Positions 29,901 to 36,837 of a stretch of 64,000 nt of DNA are shown one piece after another. Position numbers and translations under genes: made by a program. The stretch's first letter is position 1. Every line of letters begins with the position of its first letter. Location of the stretch: the NCBI RefSeq assembly GCF_001625695.1, contig NZ_AUXY01000078.1:1-64000 (forward strand), in the 5' to 3' direction. The notes beneath the pieces were generated by a model, which worked only from the letters and a program-made list of their open reading frames with translations, was not told where the DNA came from and made no database searches. Origin of the DNA: Pseudoalteromonas luteoviolacea H33-S. GTDB taxonomy: Bacteria; Pseudomonadota; Gammaproteobacteria; Enterobacterales; Alteromonadaceae.

Positions 29901-31059
29901 GTGTGAGACAAATAGCCAAAAGGCAAGTATGGCGACACTCTGTACGCAGCAACTGGCTCAGGTTTTACCTGCCTATATGTTGCCACAGCGGCTAATTATC
30001 GTGAGTGAGTGGCCAATGAATGTTAATGGCAAGGTAGACAAGAGCAAGCTTGCGTCATTGAGTTCGCATTTGGATACGACGGTACAACACCCGCTGGAAA
30101 CTCAAACGGAACGTGATTTGGCAAAAATATGGGCGCAGTTATTAGCGATCTCTCCCGAGCAAATTGGCCAACAAGCGAACTTTTTCACATTGGGTGGAAA
30201 TTCGATCCTAGCGGTCAAACTTGCTTATCGTATTGAAGCGCATTTTAATATTGATAATGTATTACAACATGTGATGTTCAAGAATTCGCTGTCGGAGCTG
30301 GCAAGTTATTTGGATACTGCCAGCACTTGCCAGGCGCAAAGTGTTGAATTGCAACACAGCCCGCTTTTATTTGATACTTTAAGTCAGGGCGCCGAGCAAA
30401 CGCTGTTTGCCATACCAGGTATTGCTGCAGTGTCGAAGCAGTTTCAAGGCTTGGCACTGGCAGCTCATGGCCAGTTCAATGTGATTGGATTAAACCATCC
30501 GGAGTTGTTGGAAGAAACTCAAATGTTTCAAAATATCTATGAAAATGCGAGGTATTTTGCACAAGCGATAGAACGGGCAGCAGAACAGTCCCACTATCAT
30601 CTGATTGGGCACTCTTATGGTGGTATTTTGGCGATGGAAGTAGCAAGGGAGTTGCGCAACTTTGGAAAATCAGTTAGCTTAATAATCATTGATAGCTACT
30701 GGCAGCAAGGACAATTAGCGCTAAAAGAGACAGGGCAGTGCAAAGCAGGGCAAGAAGATTTCGTGAATTCGATGTCGGATACGCCAGCTGAATTACTTCA
30801 TCCCTCGATTAGTAATGTGATTGCAGCGCAGCAGCGCTTTTTGCAAGATTATGTACCTGCGCCATTGGTGCCTGAACGGGTTGCATTATGCTATGCACAG
30901 TCTTCGCCGTTTCAGCTGGGGGCCGTGTCAGCGCAACTTAGCGCTGTATTTGGTAACTCTGTGACAATGCATACTGTCCCAGGTGACCACGAGTCGATAC
31001 TCAGTGGTGAGGGCATTGAGCGGATCTGTGACATTATCAGACAAAGCGTTCTGAATTAG
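26926..31059 (+). CDS. Terminal NRPS module with thioesterase: docking-C-A-PCP-TE
   Basis: 1377 residues, starting 1 nt after the preceding stop. A TubC-like docking domain (1-54) is followed by C (HHIASDG from 212), A (YVFYTSGSTG from 695), PCP (LGGNS, Ser 1093) and a type I thioesterase (about 1150-1377). The thioesterase triad is visible as Ser 1230 in GHSYGG, Asp 1256 in IIDSYW and His 1355 in PGDHES. It should release the finished peptide by hydrolysis or cyclisation; the sequence does not say which. The A-domain code reads DAATLGAVCK, which resembles aromatic codes (Tyr DASTVAAVCK, Phe DAWTIAAVCK, from memory), so an aromatic residue, possibly dihydroxyphenylglycine made by the downstream dpg genes, is plausible. 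This is the end of the assembly line; the exporter follows after 161 bp. Confidence 0.95.
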   Translation: MIAQEIVAMLATHNIDITLESGEKIKVKAPKGALTPELTTAISTNKQALVEYLTYVQSFTDGGIEEGEQISQLDLTSYPLSFTQQRLWFLDKLQGSSAEYNMPMAFNVSGPLDLQLVQRVLISIIERHHILRSIYLGEGDKVTQHIQNMSDIDLRVEVKDLTALAPELQTLRVTDLVRSDFTRAFDLTCDLMVRVSYIRQSQAQGILLFNMHHIASDGWSVEVLIREFFTLYQAYYLNRPDPLPVLTIQYGDYAQWQRRNLDGPALEKQLTYWQNQLADAPTMHSLPLDFSRPKLKQYQGGSVQGELPASVAQRLLAMARAHQLSPFMLLHGALSLLLSQHANSNDIVIGTPVANRMRAELEPLIGFFANTLVLRVNTQHASLAAYLSHVREVHLGAQSNQDVPFEQLVECLDIPRSAAHNPLFQIVMTTDSQYGVAEQESEEIYELPGVELQPYGADLAQAKFDLDIDLQLTERGLSLRWIYDTSLFTQSSVIRLNDHLSRLLTALSEVTSMEIAPHSLPILSDAEYRYLSQTLNTTAVDYPDSQCIHELFEAQAVQTPEAIAIVDNQHSISYRVLNERANQLAHHLIDHHQIKAEQLIGLCVTRSINMMVSILAILKAGGAYVPLDPLSPPARIEGIINDAGLRLILADSAHCPLLSSFSGETLIMDELSVKSGCTKNIYKKTRSLTSSSLAYVFYTSGSTGQPKGVMIEHSGVINMSLAQQQYCQLTPQSRVMQFASIGFDASVAEWMMALLSGAQLHICPEPIKQAAPALSDWLLSQQITHLTIPPVLLEVLRFHEDYCFEALLVGGEACSASVAAQWARTYAMYNAYGPTEASVCATMGRIEPEKTLHIGRALANMQLYVVSEQGALLPEGCIGELWIGGTGLARGYLNQPELSKEKFISNPFFDGTVGCSPDKVYRSGDLVRYLPDGTLEFIGRVDAQVKIRGFRIELGEIESQLNQLPGIDSSLVLVSSTGHDKQILAYIKPHLTCETNSQKASMATLCTQQLAQVLPAYMLPQRLIIVSEWPMNVNGKVDKSKLASLSSHLDTTVQHPLETQTERDLAKIWAQLLAISPEQIGQQANFFTLGGNSILAVKLAYRIEAHFNIDNVLQHVMFKNSLSELASYLDTASTCQAQSVELQHSPLLFDTLSQGAEQTLFAIPGIAAVSKQFQGLALAAHGQFNVIGLNHPELLEETQMFQNIYENARYFAQAIERAAEQSHYHLIGHSYGGILAMEVARELRNFGKSVSLIIIDSYWQQGQLALKETGQCKAGQEDFVNSMSDTPAELLHPSISNVIAAQQRFLQDYVPAPLVPERVALCYAQSSPFQLGAVSAQLSAVFGNSVTMHTVPGDHESILSGEGIERICDIIRQSVLN

Positions 31060-31165
31060 AATGTGGCGACTATTTTTCTGGACTAAGGCTATCTGGAAAA
31101 AAGTTGTCTGTAAAAGGTTCACGGTAAAACGTTAATCTGGGGCAGAACTTAGAATTATAAAAACT

Positions 31166-31195
31166 CCCAAAGTAGCCGAAAATAGGCGCTTTGGG
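31166..31195. promoter_or_regulatory. Hairpin in the gap between NRPS/TE and the ABC exporter
   Basis: CCCAAAG ... CTTTGGG pair, with an inner GCC/GGC pair around a GAAAATA loop. No T-run follows, so it is a weak terminator at best; it may partly uncouple exporter expression from the NRPS genes or stabilise an RNA end. Confidence 0.4.
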
Positions 31196-31220
31196 GTACT
31201 AATACGATGAGAGACGGATT

Positions 31221-31958
31221 ATGGCAGATTGTATTATTCAGCTAAAAAACATATGTAAGACTTATGGTGAAAAAGAAGAACAAGTCACCGCATTGAAGTC
31301 GATAGAATTAGAGATAAACAAGGGCGACTTTATTTCGATAACTGGGCCTTCGGGCGGGGGAAAATCAACCTTGCTCTCGCTACTTGGGCTGCTGGATATG
31401 CCAACCAGTGGGACTTACCTTATTGAGCAGGTAGATACCGCAGGACTAAATAGTGAGCAACTGGCTGAGCTGCGCAACCTACATCTGGGTTTCGTGTTTC
31501 AGTCATTTAACCTGATAGATGAGTTGTCTTTGCGAGAAAATGTTGCGCTTCCTCTGACTTTCAGGGAAAACCCTAAAATGACAACGCAGGAGATTGCCAG
31601 TAGAGTGGAAGAAGCGTTGACGCAGGTGGGGCTCAAGGAAAAGATGGATCAGAAGCCGAATCAGATATCTGGTGGGCAACAACAGCGAGTGGCTATTGCC
31701 AGAGCGATCGCTTGCAAGCCTTCTGTCATGCTGCTCGATGAGCCTACAGGAAACCTGGATTCAGAAAACTCTGAGAACGTGATGAATTTACTATGTGAAT
31801 TGAATCGTCAGGGAATGACAATTTGTATGGTGACCCATGAGCCGCAATATGCTCAGTATGGAACACGTATTGTCAATATTCTGGATGGCCGAATAAGCTC
31901 GGTGCATAGTCTGGAAAATACCCGCCAGGTAGACGCACCAGAGGCAGTACAAGTATGA
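31221..31958 (+). CDS. ABC transporter ATP-binding protein, MacB/LolD type
   Basis: 245 residues, the normal size for a LolD/MacB-type ATPase. Walker A is GPSGGGKST (about residue 42), the Q-loop region is FVFQSFNL, the signature is ISGGQQQRVAIARA, and Walker B is VMLLDEPTGNLD with the family's GNLD extension. It pairs with the permease that starts within its last codons (ATGA, 4-nt overlap). Such pairs drive mechanotransmission-type export or efflux at the inner membrane, usually with a periplasmic adaptor and an outer-membrane channel that are not in this window. The position between NRPS and precursor genes suggests export of, or self-protection from, the peptide. Confidence 0.93.
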   Translation: MADCIIQLKNICKTYGEKEEQVTALKSIELEINKGDFISITGPSGGGKSTLLSLLGLLDMPTSGTYLIEQVDTAGLNSEQLAELRNLHLGFVFQSFNLIDELSLRENVALPLTFRENPKMTTQEIASRVEEALTQVGLKEKMDQKPNQISGGQQQRVAIARAIACKPSVMLLDEPTGNLDSENSENVMNLLCELNRQGMTICMVTHEPQYAQYGTRIVNILDGRISSVHSLENTRQVDAPEAVQV

Positions 31959-34375
31959 TGGGAATTAAGATCAGCCCTTATTATCTGAAACTTGCTGCAC
32001 GCTCTTTGTTGAAATCGCCAAGTTTTCTGACAACGACGGTGCTGTCTCTGACACTGTCGTTAACTATTTTGTTTGTAACACTTGGTGTGGTGAGTAGTTA
32101 CTTTATCAAGCCAATGAATGTAAAGCATGAAAGCCAACTCCGAGTGGTAAAACAAAAAACCATTACCGAAAGCGGGGAGTCCGTAGGTCAGCAAAGTTAT
32201 CCGCTTTATAAATATTGGTACAAACAAAACAACAGTTTTGACAGCCTGTTTCTCTATGCCAGCGGTGCATTTATCTTAACCAGTCAACCCGAGGAACCAA
32301 AAGTGACAGCCAGCTATGTCACTCAGGCTTATTTCGATATAATGCAGGTCCCGGTGATCTTAGGCGCGAGTTTTGACCCCAATGTGTCCCTAGTGGAGCA
32401 TGACAGTGGCGAAGTAGTCATTTCTGAGGCGTTGTGGGAATCTGAGTTTGATCGCGATCCTCAGGTGATAGGTAAGACGATTGGTACACTGGAAAAAAGC
32501 TTTCGTATTATTGGGGTTGTTGCGCAGTCTTATGCGCCGCCGCTGATTTTTGATCAAGGTCGTGCTGATATCTGGCTGCCTTTTAGTGCGCTCCCTGATT
32601 ATGAATCAACTGATTGGTCAGATACTTCTAGTAACCTTTTATTAGTGGGTGTTTTGGGCGCACAGAGCGCAGAAAATGCAGCTTATACGGCACTTCATCA
32701 GGTGGCCACTGAAATGACACCTGAGTGGAAGAATACTTTGCCTGACGCTCAGGATATTCAGCCTTACATAGTGTCATACCGTGAAGCGGAACTCGGTGAA
32801 CATCAACAACACCTGCTGCTGGTGGTAAGCTTAGTGTCATTACTACTGTTTGTGGCGACGGTTAACATTGCAAATATGTTTGTATCTCGCTCTGTCAGTA
32901 AAAGCCGTGTGGCGAATTTACAAGTTGCACTGGGTGCGAAGAAAAGTACGATTTTTGCCATGATTTTCGCAGAGCCTCTGGTGGTGATGGGGATCTCATT
33001 GTTGCTATCACTTAGTCTAGCGTTGTTGGGTATGGAAGCCGTCAGGCAGTTTGCACAAGGTTATATTCCACTGACAGAATCATTGGCAATAGATCATTAT
33101 GTGGTGTTGTTTGCACTTTTGATCTGCTTGTTGTTAGCTTATATTTTTGCGGTTGTTACTACACGCTCAATTGATTTTAGTAATATTGCTGCGGCTATTC
33201 AGTCTAGTGGTAAAGGCAGTGTAACTCAGGTGTCAAATTTGACCATCAAGTTGTTGTTGGGATTCCAGATGTGTATGGTAACCTGTATCGTGATCTTGTC
33301 TGCAACCGTGCTGAGTGATGCTCTTGACTCTGTTAATACGGATGTCGGTATGGAAGTCGATAACATAGTCTCGGTACCTGGCATGATCCCCGGAGATAGA
33401 GCGCCGCTAACAGAGAAGTATGATAAGTTTCAGCGTGTGAAACAGGCATTCTTAGACTTACCTCAGGTTGAAGATGTGGCATATGGATGGTCGCCAATGA
33501 CACCATATGAGGCCAAAATAGTACTGACTGACAGCAATGGCTTAAACAGTGAGCCGGTCTCCATTGCTTACATTGGTGAGAATTATCTGAATCTGACTGG
33601 GGTTAGGATCCTAGAGGGACGAGATTTCAGCTACGAAGCTTACACGCGTCAGGCCCGGGAGGTCATAGTGTCTCGTAGCATGGCGATGAGTCTGGACAAA
33701 GACGGTAGTGTTGTGGGCAAAGTATATACCATTAGAGGGCAGGAAGTAGAAGTTGTGGGGGTCAGCACTGACTTTAATCACCCTAAGTTTTATAAGCAAA
33801 ATGGTGGTAAGTTCGCTTGGACACCATTACCACCAGCAGGCTTTCCTTTGGTACTGAAGTTGCAAGAAGGAACCTCGATCAGTAAAGAGGAGGCGCTCAG
33901 AACTTTCCGTGGGGTGTATCCAAGGATCACTATGTGGGTGTTGTCATCGTTTGAGAAGGACTATGATAATTTCACTTATATAAGAGACATTTCGCTGTGG
34001 ATCAGTGCTTTTATTCTGATATTTACAACATCACTGGCTTGTATCGGGATCTATGGTATTGCCAATTACTACGTAAGTCTGCAACGGCATAAATATGCGA
34101 TTTATAAGGCTCTTGGCGCAAAGCCTCGATTGCTTTATCGCAGTTTTGCAAAAGAGGTGCTACCACCATTGTTGGTGGGAGTTGGTATAGCAATCGGTTT
34201 AACTAGCCTGCTGGGAACCAGACTCTTTAGTAGCACAGACGCGCCAGCGGACAATTTGATGTTGGTGGCATCTGTGGTTGTAGCTGGTACTTTGTTTATG
34301 GCCGTTAGCTCATCGTTCCTGTCTGCCAGAGGGGCGTTTTCAAAGAGTGCAGCGGTTCTATTGCGCGCCAATTAG
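31955..34375 (+). CDS. ABC transporter permease, FtsX/MacB-like, two-repeat
   Basis: 806 residues. An N-terminal membrane segment (about 18-45) is followed by a large periplasmic region beginning 'YFIKPMN' (MacB periplasmic core type), three membrane segments at about 285-410, a further single membrane segment (about 430-455), a second periplasmic region, and a C-terminal set of three (about 675-800). This is the duplicated FtsX layout seen in 800-residue lipoprotein/macrolide-type exporters, not the single-copy 400-residue LolC/E form. It overlaps the ATPase gene by 4 nt. It likely works as a fused pseudodimer with the ATPase to extrude the cluster product. The stop codon sits inside a perfect hairpin (34360-34384). 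Confidence 0.9.
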   Translation: MMGIKISPYYLKLAARSLLKSPSFLTTTVLSLTLSLTILFVTLGVVSSYFIKPMNVKHESQLRVVKQKTITESGESVGQQSYPLYKYWYKQNNSFDSLFLYASGAFILTSQPEEPKVTASYVTQAYFDIMQVPVILGASFDPNVSLVEHDSGEVVISEALWESEFDRDPQVIGKTIGTLEKSFRIIGVVAQSYAPPLIFDQGRADIWLPFSALPDYESTDWSDTSSNLLLVGVLGAQSAENAAYTALHQVATEMTPEWKNTLPDAQDIQPYIVSYREAELGEHQQHLLLVVSLVSLLLFVATVNIANMFVSRSVSKSRVANLQVALGAKKSTIFAMIFAEPLVVMGISLLLSLSLALLGMEAVRQFAQGYIPLTESLAIDHYVVLFALLICLLLAYIFAVVTTRSIDFSNIAAAIQSSGKGSVTQVSNLTIKLLLGFQMCMVTCIVILSATVLSDALDSVNTDVGMEVDNIVSVPGMIPGDRAPLTEKYDKFQRVKQAFLDLPQVEDVAYGWSPMTPYEAKIVLTDSNGLNSEPVSIAYIGENYLNLTGVRILEGRDFSYEAYTRQAREVIVSRSMAMSLDKDGSVVGKVYTIRGQEVEVVGVSTDFNHPKFYKQNGGKFAWTPLPPAGFPLVLKLQEGTSISKEEALRTFRGVYPRITMWVLSSFEKDYDNFTYIRDISLWISAFILIFTTSLACIGIYGIANYYVSLQRHKYAIYKALGAKPRLLYRSFAKEVLPPLLVGVGIAIGLTSLLGTRLFSSTDAPADNLMLVASVVVAGTLFMAVSSSFLSARGAFSKSAAVLLRAN

Positions 34376-34384
34376 GCGCGCAAT
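34360..34384 (+). promoter_or_regulatory. Perfect 10-bp hairpin over the permease stop codon
   Basis: ATTGCGCGCC, loop AATTA, GGCGCGCAAT. The permease TAG lies in the loop and stem, and the next start codon (GTG 34391 or ATG 34412) is only 6-27 nt further. No U-tract follows, so simple rho-independent termination is unlikely; an RNA stability or translational coupling role is more likely. Confidence 0.5.
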
Positions 34385-34411
34385 AATTCAGTGATTGAAA
34401 GTGAAAATACT

Positions 34412-35365
34412 ATGATTTATGACAGTGTCGAACAAATAATACATGATGAAGTCTTCCTGTCGTTGGCAGACTTCCTGCCACAGTGCAATGTGTTTTTGAA
34501 AATGGAAAATTTTAATGCTGGCGGTTCGATAAAGATGAAAACTGCGGTATCCCTTATCTCAGACGCTGAGCGCAATAAAAACTTACGTCAAATAGGTCGT
34601 TTAATCGAGTCCAGCTCTGGAAATCTCGGGCTGGCATTAAGTATCGTCTGTGCATCTAAGGGCTATGAATTTACCTGTGTGGTGGATAAAAACACCTTGC
34701 CAGCCTCCATTAATCTGATGGAGAAATTGGGAACCAATGTTGTTATTATCGATAAGAAGGATCCCGGTGGCGGTTATCTGCAAAGTCGGCTCGAATATGT
34801 CCACAGGCGGATTGCGAACGACCAACGGTTGGTGTGGCTAAACCAGTATCACAACACGGCGAATAAAGAAATACATCAAGGTTTAACAGCAGCAAGTATT
34901 ATTAAGCAATTTCCCAGCCTTGACTATTTATTTGTTGGAGCAGGAACAACGGGGACCTTAATGGGGTGCGTTGAAGCATTTAAGTCACATACTGCGCACA
35001 CTAAAATTATCGCCGTTGATTCGGTCGGCTCTGCTATCTTTGGCACTAAGCCCGGTGAGCGTCACATTCCGGGGCTTGGCTCTTCTGTGTCGCCACCTTT
35101 ATTTAGTCGAGAAGGCATTGATGCGTTCGTTCAAATTCCGGAGATGGAGACCATTGGGATGTGCAGAGAGCTGGCCAGTAGCAAAGGGTTACTGTGTGGG
35201 GGATCGACGGGAACTGTACTTGCTGGGGTCAGGAAGTACGCAAGTGAAATACCGGCGGGGGCAAGCGTTGTGGCGATCAGCCCAGATTATGGTGAACGTT
35301 ACTTAAATACCATCTATGACGATGCCTGGGTCAACAGTAAATATCAATTAAACAGTATGGAGTGA
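34412..35365 (+). CDS. sbnA: SbnA-like N-(2-amino-2-carboxyethyl)-L-glutamate synthase (2,3-diaminopropionate pathway)
   Basis: 317 residues from ATG 34412 (an in-frame GTG at 34391 would add 7). A cysteine synthase/CBS-fold PLP enzyme that matches my memory of Staphylococcus aureus SbnA along its whole length: NPGGSMKDR-like segment AGGSIKMKT with the PLP lysine at residue 41, ESSSGNLGLAL, VDKNTLPASINLMEKLG, GAGTTGTLMG phosphate-binding loop, VDSVGSAIFG, and CGGSTGT. SbnA condenses O-phospho-L-serine with L-glutamate to give ACEGA. Followed after 6 nt by the SbnB-like dehydrogenase that would split ACEGA into L-2,3-diaminopropionate and 2-oxoglutarate, so the pair supplies a monomer for the NRPS. 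Symbol by family resemblance. Confidence 0.88.
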   Translation: MIYDSVEQIIHDEVFLSLADFLPQCNVFLKMENFNAGGSIKMKTAVSLISDAERNKNLRQIGRLIESSSGNLGLALSIVCASKGYEFTCVVDKNTLPASINLMEKLGTNVVIIDKKDPGGGYLQSRLEYVHRRIANDQRLVWLNQYHNTANKEIHQGLTAASIIKQFPSLDYLFVGAGTTGTLMGCVEAFKSHTAHTKIIAVDSVGSAIFGTKPGERHIPGLGSSVSPPLFSREGIDAFVQIPEMETIGMCRELASSKGLLCGGSTGTVLAGVRKYASEIPAGASVVAISPDYGERYLNTIYDDAWVNSKYQLNSME

Positions 35366-35371
35366 GATAGT

Positions 35372-36382
35372 ATGGAGTTTTGTACCATTTCCGGTGAAGT
35401 AATCGCAAATGTTTTATCAGCACAACAGAGGCAAGTAGTTGAACAAGTTAAGCAAACTTACATCAGTCATCATAAGCAATTAACCAATAACCCGGATAGC
35501 TATTTTCTGCGTTTTTCTGATAAACCAGAAGCCAGAATTATTGCTTTGCCTGCAGCCATTAATGACAATGTTCAGGCGCGCTCAGGGATTAAGTGGATAT
35601 CCAGTTACCCTAAAAACATAGAGAAGAATATACAACGCGCGTCGGCGGTAGTGGTTCTCAACGATTACGAGACCGGTTATCCGCTAGCTTGCCTAGAAGG
35701 CGCACAGATCAGCGCAGCCAGAACGTCGGCCTCCGCAGTACTGGCTGCCAGTACGCTCAAAGGCAGCAACAATCAGGCAAAAAAAGTCGCCTTTATTGGT
35801 AATGGCTATATCGCGAAAACCATTTTGAGTTATTTTCATGCTGAGCAATGGCGCATTGATGAAGTGTGTAGCTATGATCTGAATCAGCAGGATGCGACGT
35901 ACTTTGCGCAGTTGGCTACTTCCGAATATGGTTATACATCGCGTAGTGTTTCTCAGTTAAGCGCCGCGATAGATAATGCTGATATAGTGGTGTTGGCAAC
36001 CAATACAGCAACCCCTTATTTAACCGACCCGGCAGCGTTTCATCCCGGCCAGATCATTCTCAATATTTCATTGCGTGATTTAAGCCCTGAAGTAGTTATG
36101 GCTGCTAACAATGTGCTGGACGATGTTGACCATTGCCTAAAAGCGAATACATCTCCTCATCTGGCAGAGCAACAGTGTGGTCATCGTGACTTTATAGATA
36201 CTACCTTACCTCAATTGTTGGCTGAAGGCGGTACGCTGGATAAGGAAAAGCCAACGATATTCTCGCCTTTTGGGTTGGGCGTGCTGGACATTACTCTGGC
36301 TAACTTTATTTATACAACGGCCAAAGAAAATGGTCAGGCGCAAGTCATAGACGGTTTCTTCCCGTCATTAAAGCGATGGTAA
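35372..36382 (+). CDS. sbnB: SbnB-like N-(2-amino-2-carboxyethyl)-L-glutamate dehydrogenase
   Basis: 336 residues, ornithine cyclodeaminase/mu-crystallin fold. The segment GIKWISSYPKN and the LEGAQISAARTSASAVLAA substrate/dinucleotide region are characteristic of the SbnB branch, and the Rossmann motif appears as FIGNGYIAKT. In staphyloferrin B synthesis SbnB oxidatively hydrolyses ACEGA with NAD to release L-2,3-diaminopropionate. The ribosome binding site GGAGTGAG lies just upstream of ATG 35372, overlapping the end of sbnA. Immediate adjacency to the SbnA-like gene makes the diaminopropionate assignment stronger than either gene alone. Symbol by resemblance. Confidence 0.88.
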   Translation: MEFCTISGEVIANVLSAQQRQVVEQVKQTYISHHKQLTNNPDSYFLRFSDKPEARIIALPAAINDNVQARSGIKWISSYPKNIEKNIQRASAVVVLNDYETGYPLACLEGAQISAARTSASAVLAASTLKGSNNQAKKVAFIGNGYIAKTILSYFHAEQWRIDEVCSYDLNQQDATYFAQLATSEYGYTSRSVSQLSAAIDNADIVVLATNTATPYLTDPAAFHPGQIILNISLRDLSPEVVMAANNVLDDVDHCLKANTSPHLAEQQCGHRDFIDTTLPQLLAEGGTLDKEKPTIFSPFGLGVLDITLANFIYTTAKENGQAQVIDGFFPSLKRW

Positions 36383-36418
36383 TAGCAGCCTGATAGGCTT
36401 GCTACGCAGGATGGTACG

Positions 36419-36811
36419 ATGGAAGTAAAATTAATAGAGGTTGCGAAGATACTGCCTCATGAAGAAGTCGATATGACCCATGTCAATATGCTGGAACAGA
36501 AGATCCTGCTTGACAAGATTTGGACAACGCCAGTTGTTGTAGACAAAAACACACAGGTATTGATGGATGGACATCATAGGTTTGAAGTAGCGAAAAGGTT
36601 ACGTTTGGCAAAGCTGCCATGTGTTGTGATGTGTTACGAAAGAGACGAGATCCAAATTAGCTGCCGCAGCAGTGGTGACAGCCTCAGCTATCACACTGTG
36701 ATTGCAGCAGCGAAATCGGCCAATAAGTTTCCGATCAAAACAACACAACATATCTTCAAGCAGTCGCTTCCAGTGGGCGTTTTTCCTTTGTCTTCGCTCT
36801 ATGAGTATTGA
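36419..36811 (+). CDS. Short SbnI/SerK-like ParB-fold protein, probable free serine kinase
   Basis: 130 residues. It carries the ParB/sulfiredoxin-like fold core: KILPHEEVD, an LxxKI segment, PVVVDKNTQVLMDGHHRFEVAKRL, and LPCVVM. The DGHHR motif is the nucleotide-binding signature of this fold. In the sbn locus, SbnI has such a domain and phosphorylates free L-serine to O-phosphoserine, the SbnA substrate; archaeal SerK is related. The acidic residues in PHEEVD are where the SbnI catalytic glutamate would lie. It is about half the length of SbnI (254 residues), so it is a minimal catalytic domain without the C-terminal part. It sits directly behind sbnA/sbnB, which favours the serine-kinase role over plasmid partitioning. 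A pure regulator is an alternative. Confidence 0.72.
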   Translation: MEVKLIEVAKILPHEEVDMTHVNMLEQKILLDKIWTTPVVVDKNTQVLMDGHHRFEVAKRLRLAKLPCVVMCYERDEIQISCRSSGDSLSYHTVIAAAKSANKFPIKTTQHIFKQSLPVGVFPLSSLYEY

Positions 36812-36837
36812 TGTGTTATGACTGAGAACGAGATAAT

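Noticed and set aside
36419..36811. ParB-like fold read as a plasmid or chromosome partition gene
   Set aside because: Only the core domain is present, there is no ParA neighbour or parS-like site seen, and it sits next to sbnA/sbnB, which points to the SbnI role.
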